Source: Tolypeutes matacus (Eukaryota; Chordata; Mammalia; Cingulata; Chlamyphoridae). Taken from it: DNA of 64,000 nt. The DNA is taken from the NCBI GenBank assembly GCA_026826555.1, contig JAKSZT010038683.1, positions 1,027,045 through 1,091,044 of the forward strand, given 5' to 3'. The position numbers and the translations under genes were made by a program. Shown here one piece after another: positions 11,205-24,109 of this stretch. The number at the start of each line of letters is the position of its first letter. The stretch's first letter is position 1. The notes beneath the pieces were generated by a model, which did no database searches, was not told the origin of the DNA, and saw nothing but the letters and a program-made list of their open reading frames with translations.

Positions 11205-11669
11205 GACAAGGGGTGGACTGTGATGGTTAGGCTAATGTGTCAACTAGGCCAGGCAATTGTGTCCAGGTGTTTGTTCCAGCAAGCTCTGGGCTAATTGTAA
11301 TACAAGAGCATTTTTGGACTTCAATCACCAGTGAGTTTACTGTGTGGATGGCTGATTACATCTGCATCAATCAGGGAGATTGCATCATCAATGGATGATG
11401 CTTTTATCCAATCAATTGGGTGCCTTAAAAGGGGAAGTGATTTCCACATTCAGAGAGAATTTCCCAGTTCATTGTTGGGCAGTCAACTTCTCCCAGAAAC
11501 TCATCAAGGACCTTTCATTGGGCTTTCATCGGGACCTCTGGTTTGCAGCCTGCCTGAGAACCTGGACTTGTGCATCCACATGGTCACGTGAGAGACTCTT
11601 TTAAAATCTCATATTATTGACAGATATCTCCTGTTTATTCTGTTTCTTGAGAGAACCCTGACTAATACA
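11205..11669 (+). repeat. ERV-L type B polypurine tract and 3' LTR
   Basis: A purine-rich tract (GACAAGGGGTGGAC, 11205-11218) precedes a 451-bp LTR, TGTGATGG...CTAATACA (11219-11669). Its length equals that of the solo copy at 59341-59791. Five bases before the 5' LTR (CTTCC) and after the 3' LTR (ACAGT) do not match, so no target duplication survives, and the right flank is L1 while the left is not. Confidence 0.85.
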
Positions 11670-12765
11670 ACAGTGTTTTGCAGTTTCTGCAAACAAAGCC
11701 TTAGTTAAATTTATTCATAGGTATTTGATTCTTTTTGTTGCTATTGTGAATGGGATTTTTTTCTTGATATTTCTCCTCAGATTGCTCATTATTTGTGTAC
11801 AGAAATGCTACTGATTTTATCACATTGATCTTATAACCTGTGACTTTGCTGAACTCATTTATAAGCTCTAGAAGCTTTTTGCATATTTCTCAGGGCTTTC
11901 TACGTATAGGATCATGTCATCTGCAAATAGTGAATTTTTTACTTATTCCTTTCCAATTTGGATGCCTTTATATCTTTTTCTTCTCTAAGTGCTTGAGCAA
12001 GTACTTCAAATACAGTGTTAAATAGGAACAGTAAAAGTGGGCATACTTGTCTTGTTCCCAATCTTAGAATATGAATCTACAATAGAATAGAACATATAAT
12101 CCATTGAATATTATGTTAGCTATGGATTTTCATGTATACCCTTTATCATGTTGATGAAATTTCCTTCTAATCCTATCTTTTGTAGTGTTTTTCCAGGAAA
12201 GGGTGTTGTATTTTGTAGGATGCATTTTCTCCATCTAAAGAGATAATCATTTGATTTTTTTTTCTTTTGGTCTGCTTATGTGGTGTATTACATTGATTGA
12301 TTTTCTTATGTTGAATCATCCTTGCCTACCAGGGATGAAACTGACTTGGTCATGGTGTATAATTTATTTGGTGTGTTGTTCAATACCATTAGCAAGCATT
12401 TTGTTGAGGATTTTAGCATCTAGGTTCATTAGTGAGATTAGTCTATAGTTTTCATTTCTTGTGGCATCATTTTTTTGGCTTTGATAGTAAGATTATTTTG
12501 GCATCATAAAATAAGTTAGGCAATGTTTCTTCCACTTCTATTTTTTGGAAGAGTTCAAGCAGGATTGGCATTAGTTCTTTCTGGAATGTGTGGCAGAATT
12601 AAGCTGTGAAGCCATATGGTCCTGAGCTTTTCTTAGTTGGGAGGTTTTTAATGACAAATCCTATCTCATTACTTGTGATTTTTCTACTGAGTTCATCAAT
12701 TCTTTCTTTCGTCAATATAGTCTGCTTGTGTTTTTCTTGGAATTTGTCTATTTCCTCTAAATTAT
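11670..12765 (-). repeat. L1 ORF2 (RT part), antisense
   Basis: Minus-strand L1 ORF2 sequence, reading backwards through the RT domain. It is colinear with 47330-48300 of the other antisense L1 (shared CTTAGTTAAATTTATTC, CATGTCATCTGCAAATAGTG and ATTGATTTTCTTATGTTGAA blocks). Many stops; non-functional. Its 3' part should lie to the left but is replaced by the ERV-L element. It continues after the solo LTR at 13273. Confidence 0.85.
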
Positions 12766-13272
12766 TGTAACCGTTGGGGAGTTTGATATAATTATGAATT
12801 CCAAAAATATAATTGAATCATGCTTGTAGACTGGTCTGTTAATCTGGGCATGATTAGGTTAGGATTAGGGTGTTGAGCCCCACCCTTTGGTGGGTGGGAA
12901 ATTGAATATAGAGGGTAAGGCAGAGGACAGTTGAAGCAGTCTTTTGAAAAGAAGTTTTGATGTTGGAAAGAAGGCCCCAGGAGAAGAGAAGCAAGCCGTT
13001 TGCCTGATCGTCTACAGCTGACCTTGTGGAGGAAATAGGAGATAAGCCCGGAGAGAAACGCAGCCCCGGGAAGAGAGGAACCCAAAAGCCTAAACCCTGG
13101 CAAATGCCGGCAGCTGTCTTGCTCTAACACGTGGCAATGAATTGTGGTGAGAGAAGAAACTCAACGCTTTATGGCCTGGTATCTGTGAACTTCTACCCCA
13201 AATAAATACCCTTTATAAAGACCAACCCATTTTTGGTATTTCACATTAGCACCCCTCTGGCTGACTAATACA
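12766..13272 (+). repeat. Solo LTR, ERV-L/MaLR type A, 5-bp target duplication ATTAT
   Basis: A 507-bp LTR runs from TGTAACC to CTGACTAATACA. ATTAT precedes it (12761-12765) and follows it (13273-13277). It sits inside antisense L1 ORF2, so it is younger than that L1. It is related to 6329-6851 and to the LTRs of 51357-54110. Confidence 0.9.
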
Positions 13273-15240
13273 ATTATCACTCTTGTTGTCATCTAATTTT
13301 TCAAAATATCCTCTTACAATACTCTATTTCTGTGGGGTCAGTGGTGATGTTGTCTCCCTAGGTTTTTTATGTATTTGCATCTCCTCTCTTTTTTTCTCTG
13401 TTAGTCTTATAAAGGGTTTGTCAATATAATAGATCTTCTCAAAGAATCAGCTTTGGTTTTGTTTATTTTTTCTAGTATTTACTTATTTTCAATTTCATTT
13501 AATTCTGCCCTGATCATTGTTATTTCCTTCTTTCTACTTCCTTTGAGGTTAGTTTGTTTTTGTTTTTCTAATTCCTCAAGGTCTGCATTTAGATTTTTAA
13601 TTTTAACTTTTTCTTCTTTTCTTAATATAGGCATTTATGTCTATGATTTTCCTCTCAGTTTTGCTGCATTCCATAGATTTTGATATGCTGTGCTGTCATT
13701 TTCATTTATATCAAGGTAATTACTAATTTCTTTTTTTATTTCGTCCTTGACCCACTGTTTGTCCAAGAGTGTGTTGTTCAACTTACATATCTTTTTCCTA
13801 GTCTGGTTCTCTTTCCCTTACTGATTTCCAGCTTCATTCCTTATGGTCAGAGAAATTACTTTGTATAATTTCAATCTTTCTGAATTCATTGAGAGTTGTT
13901 CTGTGGCCTAGTATGTGGTCTATCTTGGAAAATGATCCACATGAACTCGAGAAGAATGTATATCCCTCTGTGCTTTGGTGTAATATTCTGTACGTGTTTA
14001 TTATGTCAAGATCCTCTAATGTATTAGTCAAAGTCATTGCTTCTTTATTAATTCTCTGTCCTGATGTTCTGTCTAATGGTGATAATTGTGTATGATGTAC
14101 CCCACTATAATTGCATAGGTATCTATTTCTCCACTTAGTTTTTCCAGTGCATGCCTCATGTATTTTGAAGCACACTGGTTAGGTGCATAAATGTTTATGA
14201 TTGTTATTTCTTCTTGATATATTACCACTTTGATTAATATATGATGCCCTTTTTGCTTCTTAAAATAATTTTGCATTTAAAGTCTATTTTGTCTGATATT
14301 AGTATAGCTAGCTATTCCTGCCTTTTTTTTTTTTTTACTGTTTGCTTGTAATATTGTTTTCCAACCATTCACTTTCAGTCTCCTTGCCTGGGTCTAAGGT
14401 AGGTTTCTTGTAGACAGTATATAAGTGGGTCATATTTCCTTATCCATTATGCCAATATGTGACTCTTTGTTGGTGAATTTAATCCATTAACATTGAATGT
14501 TATTACTGTCAAGGAATTATTTGCAGTAGACATATTTTCTTTAGTTTTAATATGCCATACCTTGTTTTTATTTTTCTTCTTATCTTTTTATTTTTTCTTA
14601 CACTTACCTCCAAACTCTCTCTCATCTGTTTTTTCCTTTTGACCTGCAGAGCTACTTTAGTATTTCTTTAAGTGTAGATTTATTATCAGCATACTCTCTT
14701 AATTTCTGTTTGTCTGTGAATAATTTGAACTCTTCCACATTTTTGAGTGACAGTTTTGCTGGATTGAGACTTCTAGGCTGGAAGTTTTTTTTTTTTTTTT
14801 TTCTTTTAACACTTTAAGTATGTCATACCACTGCCTTTTTGCCTCCATGGTTTCATATGAGAAATCAGCACTTAATCTTATCAAGCTTCCCTTGTATGTG
14901 ATGGTTCTCTTTTCTCTTCCTCTTTGTCTTGAACATTGGACAATTTGACAAGTATATGTCTTGGAGTAGGCCTGTTAGGATTTATACTGTCTGTGATTCC
15001 TGGACATGTACATTCACGTACTTCAATAGGGTTGAGAAGTTTTCAGCCATTATTTCCTCCAACACACATTCTGTCTTCTTTCCCTTCTCTTCTTCCTCTA
15101 GGATGCCTATAATGTGTATGTTTGTGCATTTCATGCTGTCATTCAAATGCTCCAGTCCCTGCAGGATTTTTCTATCTTTTTATTGATATGTTCTAATATC
15201 TGTATGATTTCAGCTGTACTGTCTTCCACTTTCTCCTTTT
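13273..15240 (-). repeat. L1 ORF2 endonuclease and ORF1, antisense
   Basis: The antisense L1 continues: ORF2 between RT and endonuclease, then the endonuclease (13834-14276; TFFSSSCGSFSKIDHILGH and ITIINIYAPN blocks, both typical of L1 endonuclease), then the inter-ORF region and ORF1 (14699-14884 carries RLSADFSYETMEAKRQW, the ORF1 C-terminal signature). Frames are broken, and the N-terminal part of ORF1 is lost near 15200-15240, where the 5' UTR begins directly. Confidence 0.85.
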
Positions 15241-16118
15241 AGAAAGTTACCCACCCACTTACCCTCAAGCAGGTTAGAATCTTTGCATTTGGTCAGAGTC
15301 CTGTTGATTAGGTACCTGTCTGTCACCACCTTCTTTCTATTCTAATTGCTTTCTTTTCCAAGGCAGCTGAGCATGACAGCCTGTGTGAGCTGATACCCCT
15401 CCCCTCTCCTGGTCAGGTCCACGTCCCTTCCTAAATTCAAAAGGGACCCTGGTGACCAAACCCACTGCAAAGTAATAACCTCTCTCAACCCTCTTCCAGA
15501 CCCCTCCTCCTCCCAGGGGACTCCAAATAGGCCCTTGAAAGCTTATTGAGGTTTCCTGATGGCCACCTCCTTTATGGAAATTGGAACTTTGATAATTTTC
15601 AGCTCTGAACAAGTCAGTTGCTTGTCTCCACCCTCTCCTCATCCAAATTCCTCTCTCCCAGGGCAGCTGAGTATGTCAGGCTGCCTGAGCAAATTCCCCT
15701 CTCCTCTCTTCCCAGGGCTACCTCAGTGCCAGCTTGTATGCTCCCCAAAGTTCAAAGGGCACCCAGTTAACCAAACCACAGAGAGGAAACCCCTCCCTAC
15801 CCTTTGCCAGAATCCTCTTCCTCCCAAGGAATGTTCCTTCCCACTCAATGACTGGTGGGAGTCAGGGTGTTCGTGAAGGCTTTCTGCCTTGAGGGTAGGA
15901 CTTAGCTGCCTGCCATTTCCAGCCACAAGAGTGAGAAGCTCATGGTTTTCACTTGGGCTTTTTATCTTTTTGTCCAGCTCCTTCCAGTTCAATGCCCTGA
16001 AGGCTCCTGCTCTGTGGGCTCCCAAAATAGCTCACATGGGTAGGATTTTTGCCCCTCTTCAGTCATTTTTTATGAAAAAGCTGCGGATTGCCCACCTAAG
16101 CCAACACCATCTTGCTGG
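15241..16118 (-). repeat. L1 5' UTR with tandem monomers, antisense
   Basis: This GC-richer block is the promoter-bearing 5' UTR. Two related units of about 300 bp lie in tandem: GGCAGCTGAGCATGACAGCC at 15363 and GGCAGCTGAGTATGTCAGGC near 15662, each followed by a CAAA(G)GG...ACCAAACC block and a CCTCCTCCCA-type block. A non-repeated leader (about 15900-16118) follows, ending at the L1 5' terminus (sense reading starts near AGCAAGATGGTGTTGG). A related block occurs at 57700-58330. Tandem promoter monomers are well known in rodent L1. Confidence 0.75.
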
Positions 16119-16184
16119 AAATGTCAAGATCAGTTGTCTTCTATGTAAAGTGATGTTTGCTTCTATTTATTCACACAGTGTCTT

Positions 16185-16700
16185 ATTTTTTTTCATTTTG
16201 TTTTCAAAGAAGCTTTAGGTTACAGAAAAGTCACATACAGAATATAGGTGATTCCCATATACCCAACATCATCTACCTTTTCCTCTTTCCCTTATTAATA
16301 ACATTTTACATGTAGGTGGTACATTTGTTACAATTGATGTACAAATATTGAAACATTGCTACTAACCATGGTCAATGATTTACATTATGGTTTATATTTT
16401 GGACTGTACACTTTTATACATTTTTTATGAAGTTTGATATGGTATGTATCCATCTTTGCAGGATCATGTAGAATGATTCCATTGTCCCCAAAATGTCCTG
16501 TGTTCCATCTATTCTATTCCTTCCTCTTTTTCCCCTGACAACTCAAGGTAACCACCAAGATTAACTTATTAAAGGACCATATTCATAGTTTTTTGCAACA
16601 ACATTGTGGGCTTGACATAGTGGCCTTTCCTCCCGTATTAGGAACTGCCTATGCTCTTGAGAGACTCCTATCCCTCTATTTGAGATCAAAGCATTCAAAA
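16185..16700 (-). repeat. L1 3' UTR proximal segment, antisense
   Basis: A T-run followed by CATTTTGTTTTCAAAGAAGC...GTTACAG matches the L1M-type 3' UTR and the segments at 44900 and 54190. The right edge is approximate (last clear match near 16680). It is 5'-truncated, with no ORF2. Confidence 0.8.
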
Positions 16701-16877
16701 CAATAACCTTATATTCAAAAAGAATAAACATCCTTAACAGTTATCATTTAAAATGCAATTTATTTTCCAATTAAATCTTCTTTGAGTTCATGATACATAA
16801 ATATTCCATATTTCTCTGCTATTTATTACTTTTATAATGTGTGTTCCATGTAGAAAAAGCCACAGATAAAAGTGCAA

Positions 16878-17164
16878 ATGAATTTTCTTTTTTTTTTTAA
16901 TTTTTTTTATTTTATTTTTTTTTATTATGGGTAAAAATCAAAATTCTCACAATACATACAAACATTTGCAAAATGATATATAAATATATATGCATATATG
17001 TGTATTTGCTTACAAAAATGTTATTTATATATATATATATATACATATATTTTAAGAGGTGCTTAGATTACCTAAAATATTACATGGAACCCACTGGGAT
17101 TCCCATGTTGCCCACCTCCCACACCTCAGAGGTTGGTGGGCCACACTGTGGGAGATGAATTTTC
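16878..17164 (-). repeat. 5'-truncated L1 tail with 10-bp target duplication
   Basis: A 267-bp antisense L1 3' end (16888-17154) starts with a long T-rich run, then the AT-rich alternative tail, then the terminal 3' UTR block. It is bounded by ATGAATTTTC at 16878-16887 and 17155-17164, a perfect target duplication. It landed just beyond the 3' end of the RFPL4-like pseudogene A. Confidence 0.9.
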
Positions 17165-17169
17165 AATAA

Positions 17170-18840
<1,671 letters not shown>

Positions 18841-19149
18841 GTCCACTGTCTCGGTAAAATCTGCAGGAGAATAGAGTTTACATGAATTGAATGGCCTGGG
18901 ACACTTTCATCTTTTCATTCTTAGAGTTGTCATGTACCTTCTATGTGCAATCATTAGCACCAGGTAATGAAAATACAGTATACATACAAATATAAAACTC
19001 ATGGCCTTGAACTTCTGGTGCTGGTCTAGACTCAGAAACCACCCAAATACTCCCCCAGCTGATGTGACTTGGATGTAGCAAAAACCCATAGCAGTAGCTG
19101 AGAAGTTGAAGTAAATGGAGACACTCAATTCACCAACTGATAGAGTTAT
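18841..19149. other. Spacer between RFPL4-like copies; no gene seen
   Basis: A 73-codon minus-strand frame (18907-19128) has no recognised motif. The stretch corresponds to the 5' flank of copy A and the 3' end of copy B, so it may contain unrecognised SPRY sequence. Confidence 0.35.
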
Positions 19150-19590
19150 CTAAGCTATGGTTTGATAATGAAAACTAAGATTATATCATTTCTTCTGCTT
19201 AAGTGTGAAAATTCAAGGTTCTGTCTACTATTCCTAGAGCAGTGGGCCCAAAAGTCCCAAAGCACACATTGTGGGTGGCATTGAGTTGGCCTCAGACAAC
19301 ACTTGCAGAAATAATAAATTATCAATTTCCAGGTCCTTGCTCTCTCATATCTGCCATTTGTAGAATTTTGAGAAGTAAAATTGAAACTACATAGGATGGC
19401 ATTCACCACTTCTCCACTACCTACTTCCCAGTAATGTTGATCATAGGTGAAACAAGGGGAAACTAAGACATAAATTTAAAAGCTGTATCTCTTAGGAAGG
19501 TTTGTTTAAAATTCCATATAGGAAGCTTTTCAGATCATCAGAAATTATGAGGAGGTTATTGATTGTGTTACCATCTAAGGTGATATCCAT
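19150..19590 (-). pseudogene. RFPL4-like pseudogene B (PRY-SPRY exon remnant)
   Basis: The minus strand from 19590 reads MDITLDGNTINNLLIISDDL, the PRY start, then CFTYDQHYWEVGSGEV in another frame. The rest of the SPRY domain is not convincing. It lies about 1.85 kb from the equivalent point of copy A. The sequence upstream (19620-19900) resembles the intron of copy A (17770-18100), which supports tandem duplication of a gene with its intron. No exon 1 was found; 20100-20800 holds unrelated-looking sequence where it should be. Confidence 0.7.
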
Positions 19591-20247
19591 TGCAGGAAAA
19601 AAAAAATAGCTTAGCAAATGGGCAGGATATAGACCACTGTTTATTTCTATTATAAAAGCCCAATAATCTTGTTCACTTTACCTTTTTAAATTCTACTCTT
19701 CTTCCTTAAATCAAAACTTTCCTTGAAGAAATTGCCTTGGTCCCTTGACTAGGTCAAATTATTCTATATATTTTTGTAACAAATCAGGCCTCAAATTTAT
19801 GATAGGAATTCCATAAACGTTAACCTATGTGGTTCTTTGTATAAAGATTTTTCTTCATGATAATGTGGAAGATCCATGAAGGCAGAGAACATGACTGCAG
19901 TTGTTCCAAAATTAGCACAGATTCTGTCAAAATATAGACCTAATAGATATTTTGATGGGAAATCAATTTGATTTATTGCAGAATAATACTGACATTTTAC
20001 CCATTGTTTTTTCTTTGCAATTCCTTTTCCTCTTTCATCTTGTTTCCTTCATTCCTTTGCATTCCAAATCTTGTTGTTGTTGTTGTTTTTTAATGTTAAA
20101 ATAAGATTAAGAGATAATGTTGGAAGACTATGGATTACCTCAGAAGAAGTTATGATGGAGGAAGGGGCACTTCCACAGCTAATTAAAGATTTTCTTGATC
20201 TTGAATGAAGGTGTCTAGGTACATTGGAAGCAACTTAGATCCAGTCC
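19591..20247. other. Intron-like flank of pseudogene B; no gene seen
   Basis: The left part resembles the intron of copy A. A (GTT)n run lies near 20072-20088. Nothing else is recognised. Confidence 0.4.
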
Positions 20248-20586
20248 TTGCATAGTGTAGTGCTCAGAAGAATGAGGAAAGTTGAAGAGGAATTGTATTA
20301 TGGATTTCCAACATCTTCAACTCACCCTGATTATCAGGATTGGGGAGGAGAACTGTTTGTCTTAATACACCATGTGACCAGAGAAAAAGGAATCTCTCTT
20401 GACTATGAAATAGAAACCAATCCAGACTCAGTAAGGAGAAACTTTATACAAAAGATTATTGCAATGGAGAAAAGGGACTATTACATAAAAGAAGAGGGAA
20501 GATTGCCATGGGGGAATGCTCTGATCATAAGATCAAGTGTCTCAAGGGTTATGAATAAAGGGTTTTTCTTTTATAGAGAGGAATAA
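20248..20586 (+). CDS. Unrecognised 112-codon open frame
   Basis: I do not recognise this frame. It encodes a polar, charged product (MRKVEEELYYGFPTSS near the start, HPDYQDWGGELFVLIHHV, then EETNPDSVRRNF-like and IIAMEKRDYYIKEEGR stretches) of more balanced composition than the AT-rich chance frames nearby. It has no signal peptide, membrane segment or zinc motif. It lies where exon 1 of RFPL4-like copy B would be expected, so it could be a relic of another retroposed gene or antisense to one. A chance frame is the main alternative. No promoter or splice evidence is visible. Confidence 0.25.
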   Translation: MHSVVLRRMRKVEEELYYGFPTSSTHPDYQDWGGELFVLIHHVTREKGISLDYEIETNPDSVRRNFIQKIIAMEKRDYYIKEEGRLPWGNALIIRSSVSRVMNKGFFFYREE

Positions 20587-21120
20587 ACAACTAGAATGAT
20601 CCAGGTGTAAGGAAGCCAGATATATTCTCAGAAAATAGATCAGAGTATGCTTTCCCTGAGAACATCTTATTTCTTGGGAGGGACATTTAAAGAAGTGCTG
20701 TAATCTGGCCATACTGAGGATAGAACCAAATTCAGGGTCCTGGGAGAAAGAGAGAGTCTTAACCAAAGTTTGATTAACAAGCAAATTGTTCACTGGGGAC
20801 AAGCATTAGCTAATCTTTTATGAGACAAAGATTGGGGATGCTGAGGATCAAGTCCAACGTTTTCATAGGTAAACAAAAGGGGCATCCTTAAGTCTTACCC
20901 AAGTCATATCTGCAGAAGGGTTTCTTTTTGCACTAGGGCATTTTCTGAAGTACTAAAGGTGGAGGATTTCCTTAACCATCCCTGTATTCCTGGATCACAG
21001 GTTCCAGCAATTCTCAACATTGTCAAGATTAATGATCAATGACCTCATCTGGCTCTCATATGAGTTTGAGCAAATAGTAATTCACTAAAAAATACTTTTT
21101 CTCACAATTGATATTGAGGC
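20587..21120. other. No gene seen
   Basis: Sequence continuous in character with the frame to its left. An 86-codon minus-strand frame (20542-20802) has no recognised motif. Confidence 0.4.
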
Positions 21121-21464
21121 CTGGAATGTGTTCTAAAGTAAACTCATCATAGTCAAACCCAATGCTGTCACCATTGATTATATGATGCATTGTAACAGAC
21201 ATGGGGACAGGACACAAAATGAGTTAGGGTTAGGCATTTGAATGCAATCTGTGCACTTCCGGACTTGGGAATCTGGGACACTGGCATCCTGACTGGAATG
21301 TGTATTAAACAATGTTCATCATAGTCAAACCCAAGATAGCCACCATTGATTATATGATTCACTGTAACAGACATGGGTAAAGGAGAGAGAATGAGCAGGG
21401 TTGGGCATTGAAATGCCATCTTTGCACTTCTGGACTTGGGAATATGGCAGTCTGGCATCCTGAC
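21121..21464. repeat. Two-copy tandem repeat, period 172 bp
   Basis: Unit 1 (21121-21292) and unit 2 (21293-21464) both start CTGGAATGTG and end GGCATCCTGA. Shared blocks include CATCATAGTCAAACCCAA and CACCATTGATTATATGAT. The minus-strand frame 21168-21482 owes its internal repeat to this. I do not recognise the unit. Confidence 0.9.
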
Positions 21465-22284
21465 TTTACATAATACATACAACAGAGCTCAGAAAATTCA
21501 CTTTAAACAAATTCCTTTCCCATCATTAGATCACAAAAATAACTCAGGGTTAGCTGTGTTTTGAATCAGCATCATTGTCTATGTTGCTGGGTTATTGTGG
21601 GTAGCACATGCTGCAGTGCTCAGGACCAGAGTCTGAAATTGACTCTACATCTACAGGATCAACAATCACATAAACTTTCACCACCGTTTGTCTGGGGGTC
21701 TGAAAAATGGGGGAACATATAAAATATCCAAAAAGAGAAATGGTGATATTGCTTTAGAGATACTGTTCCCAATCAACTATAAATTCATAGTGTTCACACT
21801 TTTGTCAAGCTATTAAGAGAATCTAAATGCATACACTTATAATTAACAAAGGATGGAAAAAATGTGTGAAATAGGCTGATCAGTCATAATTTTTATATGG
21901 AAAAGAGGGTTACACTTCAATACTATATACAAGATATGATTTGTTGAAACTTTAGGTGTCTGTTATATTTTCAGGTAAAATTTTTTAAAAGGAAAATTAT
22001 TTTCCAGTTAGGACATGAATATGCCTTAGTGGTGGACATGATTCAATGCAAAACTGCTGCTTTATTTTCCCTCATGTTCCAGTCAATAAAACATTTCATC
22101 AGAATTCATTCCTGAATTCCTGACCTAGGAATCAATTACTTTCATGTTAACATACACCCTGTTTCATCATTTTTAACTACTCATTAAACATTATTAAATG
22201 AGGATATAAACAATACAAGGTATATGGGACAGTATCATTTTTAAATACTTTTTTCTTCCTTTTCACTGTCCTTATCTTTTCCTA
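21465..22284. other. No gene seen
   Basis: AT-rich, without recognised coding or repeat blocks. A RING exon for copy C would be expected somewhere here but was not found. Confidence 0.4.
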
Positions 22285-22645
22285 AATCAATCATGTCCTA
22301 AACCCTGGTTCCGTGGATATGAACTCATTTCACAGATCTTATTAAAATGAAGCCAACTTGAATCAGGGTGGGTCTTAATCCACACTGGAATCCTTATAAG
22401 CAGAGGAAATTTGGGCACAGTAATGAGTAGGAAACAAACAGCCACATGACAGTGGCAGAGATTGAGTTATGGCTTGCTGACAAGCCACAAGCAGAATGTT
22501 ACAAACTTCAGAGAAAGCATGATGCTGCCAACACCTTGATTTTGGACTTCTAGTTTCCAGAACTGTGTGGCACAGTAAATTCCTGTTTGTTTAAGTCAAC
22601 TAGCCTGTGGTATTTTTATAGCAGCCATGGCAAACTAAGACAGCA
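22285..22645 (-). repeat. MLT1 LTR (MaLR), antisense
   Basis: Blocks such as AACTTGAATCAGGGTGGG, GGAATCCTTATAAGCAGAGG, ACACCTTGATTTTGGACTTC and CCAGAACTGTG in this order are the reverse complement of an MLT1-type LTR. It is an ancient mammalian element, seen in the opposite orientation at 24110-24535. Confidence 0.85.
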
Positions 22646-22734
22646 GCTTAATTGAAAAGGGGATATTTGAACCACTTCTTCAACTGGATCATGTAGTCTG
22701 TCCATTTGCTAAATGATTTGCTTTCTCTCCACAG

Positions 22735-22990
22735 TGGATATGCCCTTGGATATGGATACCGCCATCAACAATCCCATCATTTCTGAGGACCTGAGGAGCA
22801 TCCAGATTGGATGTATTCATAAATGTGTGCCGAGAGATTCAGCTAAGTGTTTTGTGTCCTTGGCTACACCTTGTTTCACCTCTGGCTAAAAGTACTAGAA
22901 GGTGGACTTTGGAAAAAGCCAAAGAATGAGATTTAGGTGCTTGCAAAGAATCTGTTCATCAACAAAGGAAGGTCAAACTGTCTTCAGAAC
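22735..22990 (+). pseudogene. RFPL4-like pseudogene C (PRY-SPRY exon 5' part)
   Basis: After an intact splice acceptor (TTTCTCTCCACAG, ending at 22734) the plus strand reads VDMPLDMDTAINNPIISEDL, then SLATPCFTSG and, past a stop, KVDFGKSQ and CKESVHQQ-like blocks in shifted frames. This is the PRY and first third of the SPRY domain. The exon fades out near 22990, so most of SPRY is missing, and stops and frameshifts are present. It faces away from copies A and B. The kept acceptor shows an unprocessed origin. No exon 1 was found; an MLT1 LTR occupies the would-be intron. Confidence 0.75.
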
Positions 22991-24109
22991 TTGGTTAAAA
23001 TCTACAAAGGTTATGTAGATATTACCTATTTAATAGTATTTGTTTATGTGTTCATGTTTATATGTGCATAGTTCTATGCAATTTTATCACATGAGTAGGT
23101 CAGTGTAATCAGTACCAGCTAGCCTTTTGGTTTACAGAGATTATGAACTAAACAAAATATTTTGATTATTCAGGAGAAGTTATGTGATATTTTCTTGATG
23201 AAGGAGAAATTATACCTCATTTTTATAACTTAACTTTTATATATGTAGTATTGACATACATAAATTCTTGTGAAATTTTCAGTATTTAAAAGGATGAATT
23301 TTTGCCTGCACAACAATATTTATCTGACACTTTACTGGACCTGTAGTTTCCTAGTCAATTGAACCCACTGTCACCGTTTCATCCGAGATTACTTTAGAGA
23401 GAAAAATATACCCTCGTGGATGTGGTTGCTGCAGGGATGTGAAGATGGCAGGAAGAGGACATAGTATGGTTATAAAATTGGCTTCCTTGAGCATGTAAGC
23501 AAATAGTTTGAATAGATAATTAAATATATTGAGGCAAAATGCAATCCAGGTTTCTCACTGAAAGAAGAATTATTTTAAAAAAATATTTGAAGAGGCAAAG
23601 GCTAGAATGAATACTAGGGATTGTTTATGAATAAGAAAGATTGTAAATGATTCTGGGCTTGTAATAGCTCAGTATAGACAGATATAAATGTGTGTGTATA
23701 GGAAATCCATTTGATCCTAGTTCTGTCTGTTGAGAGTGCCAAAGAGCAATAAGCCCAGCTAATACTGGTTGCAATAAGCACAATTAATACCAGATCTTGG
23801 TTTCCACATGTCAGTCTCCATGAAGAAGAATCAGTATACCCTGGTGAAATGCCTGAAAACAGAGCTCCATCTGTGCTGGCAAAGCAAGCCTAGAATATCT
23901 TCTTGTGAAAGAATATGAGAGCTTTACAGCCTCTCAATGGTCAATTATGGAACAACATATAAATAATATAAATATAACAGTAACAGAATACAACCTTTTG
24001 GAAAACATAGGAACATAGGAGTCTTCATTGACACTAATAAGAATGAATAAATAAATAAATGGAGGAGCAGAGAAAGTGCTTAGTTTCAGTAGACACCAAC
24101 TAATAAAAG
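22991..24109. other. No gene seen
   Basis: AT-rich DNA with a short (AAAT)n run near 24046-24060. No recognised gene or repeat. Confidence 0.4.

Noticed and set aside
15337..16025. Minus-strand open frames in GC-richer DNA as host exons
   Set aside because: They lie in L1 5' UTR monomers and arise from low stop density there.
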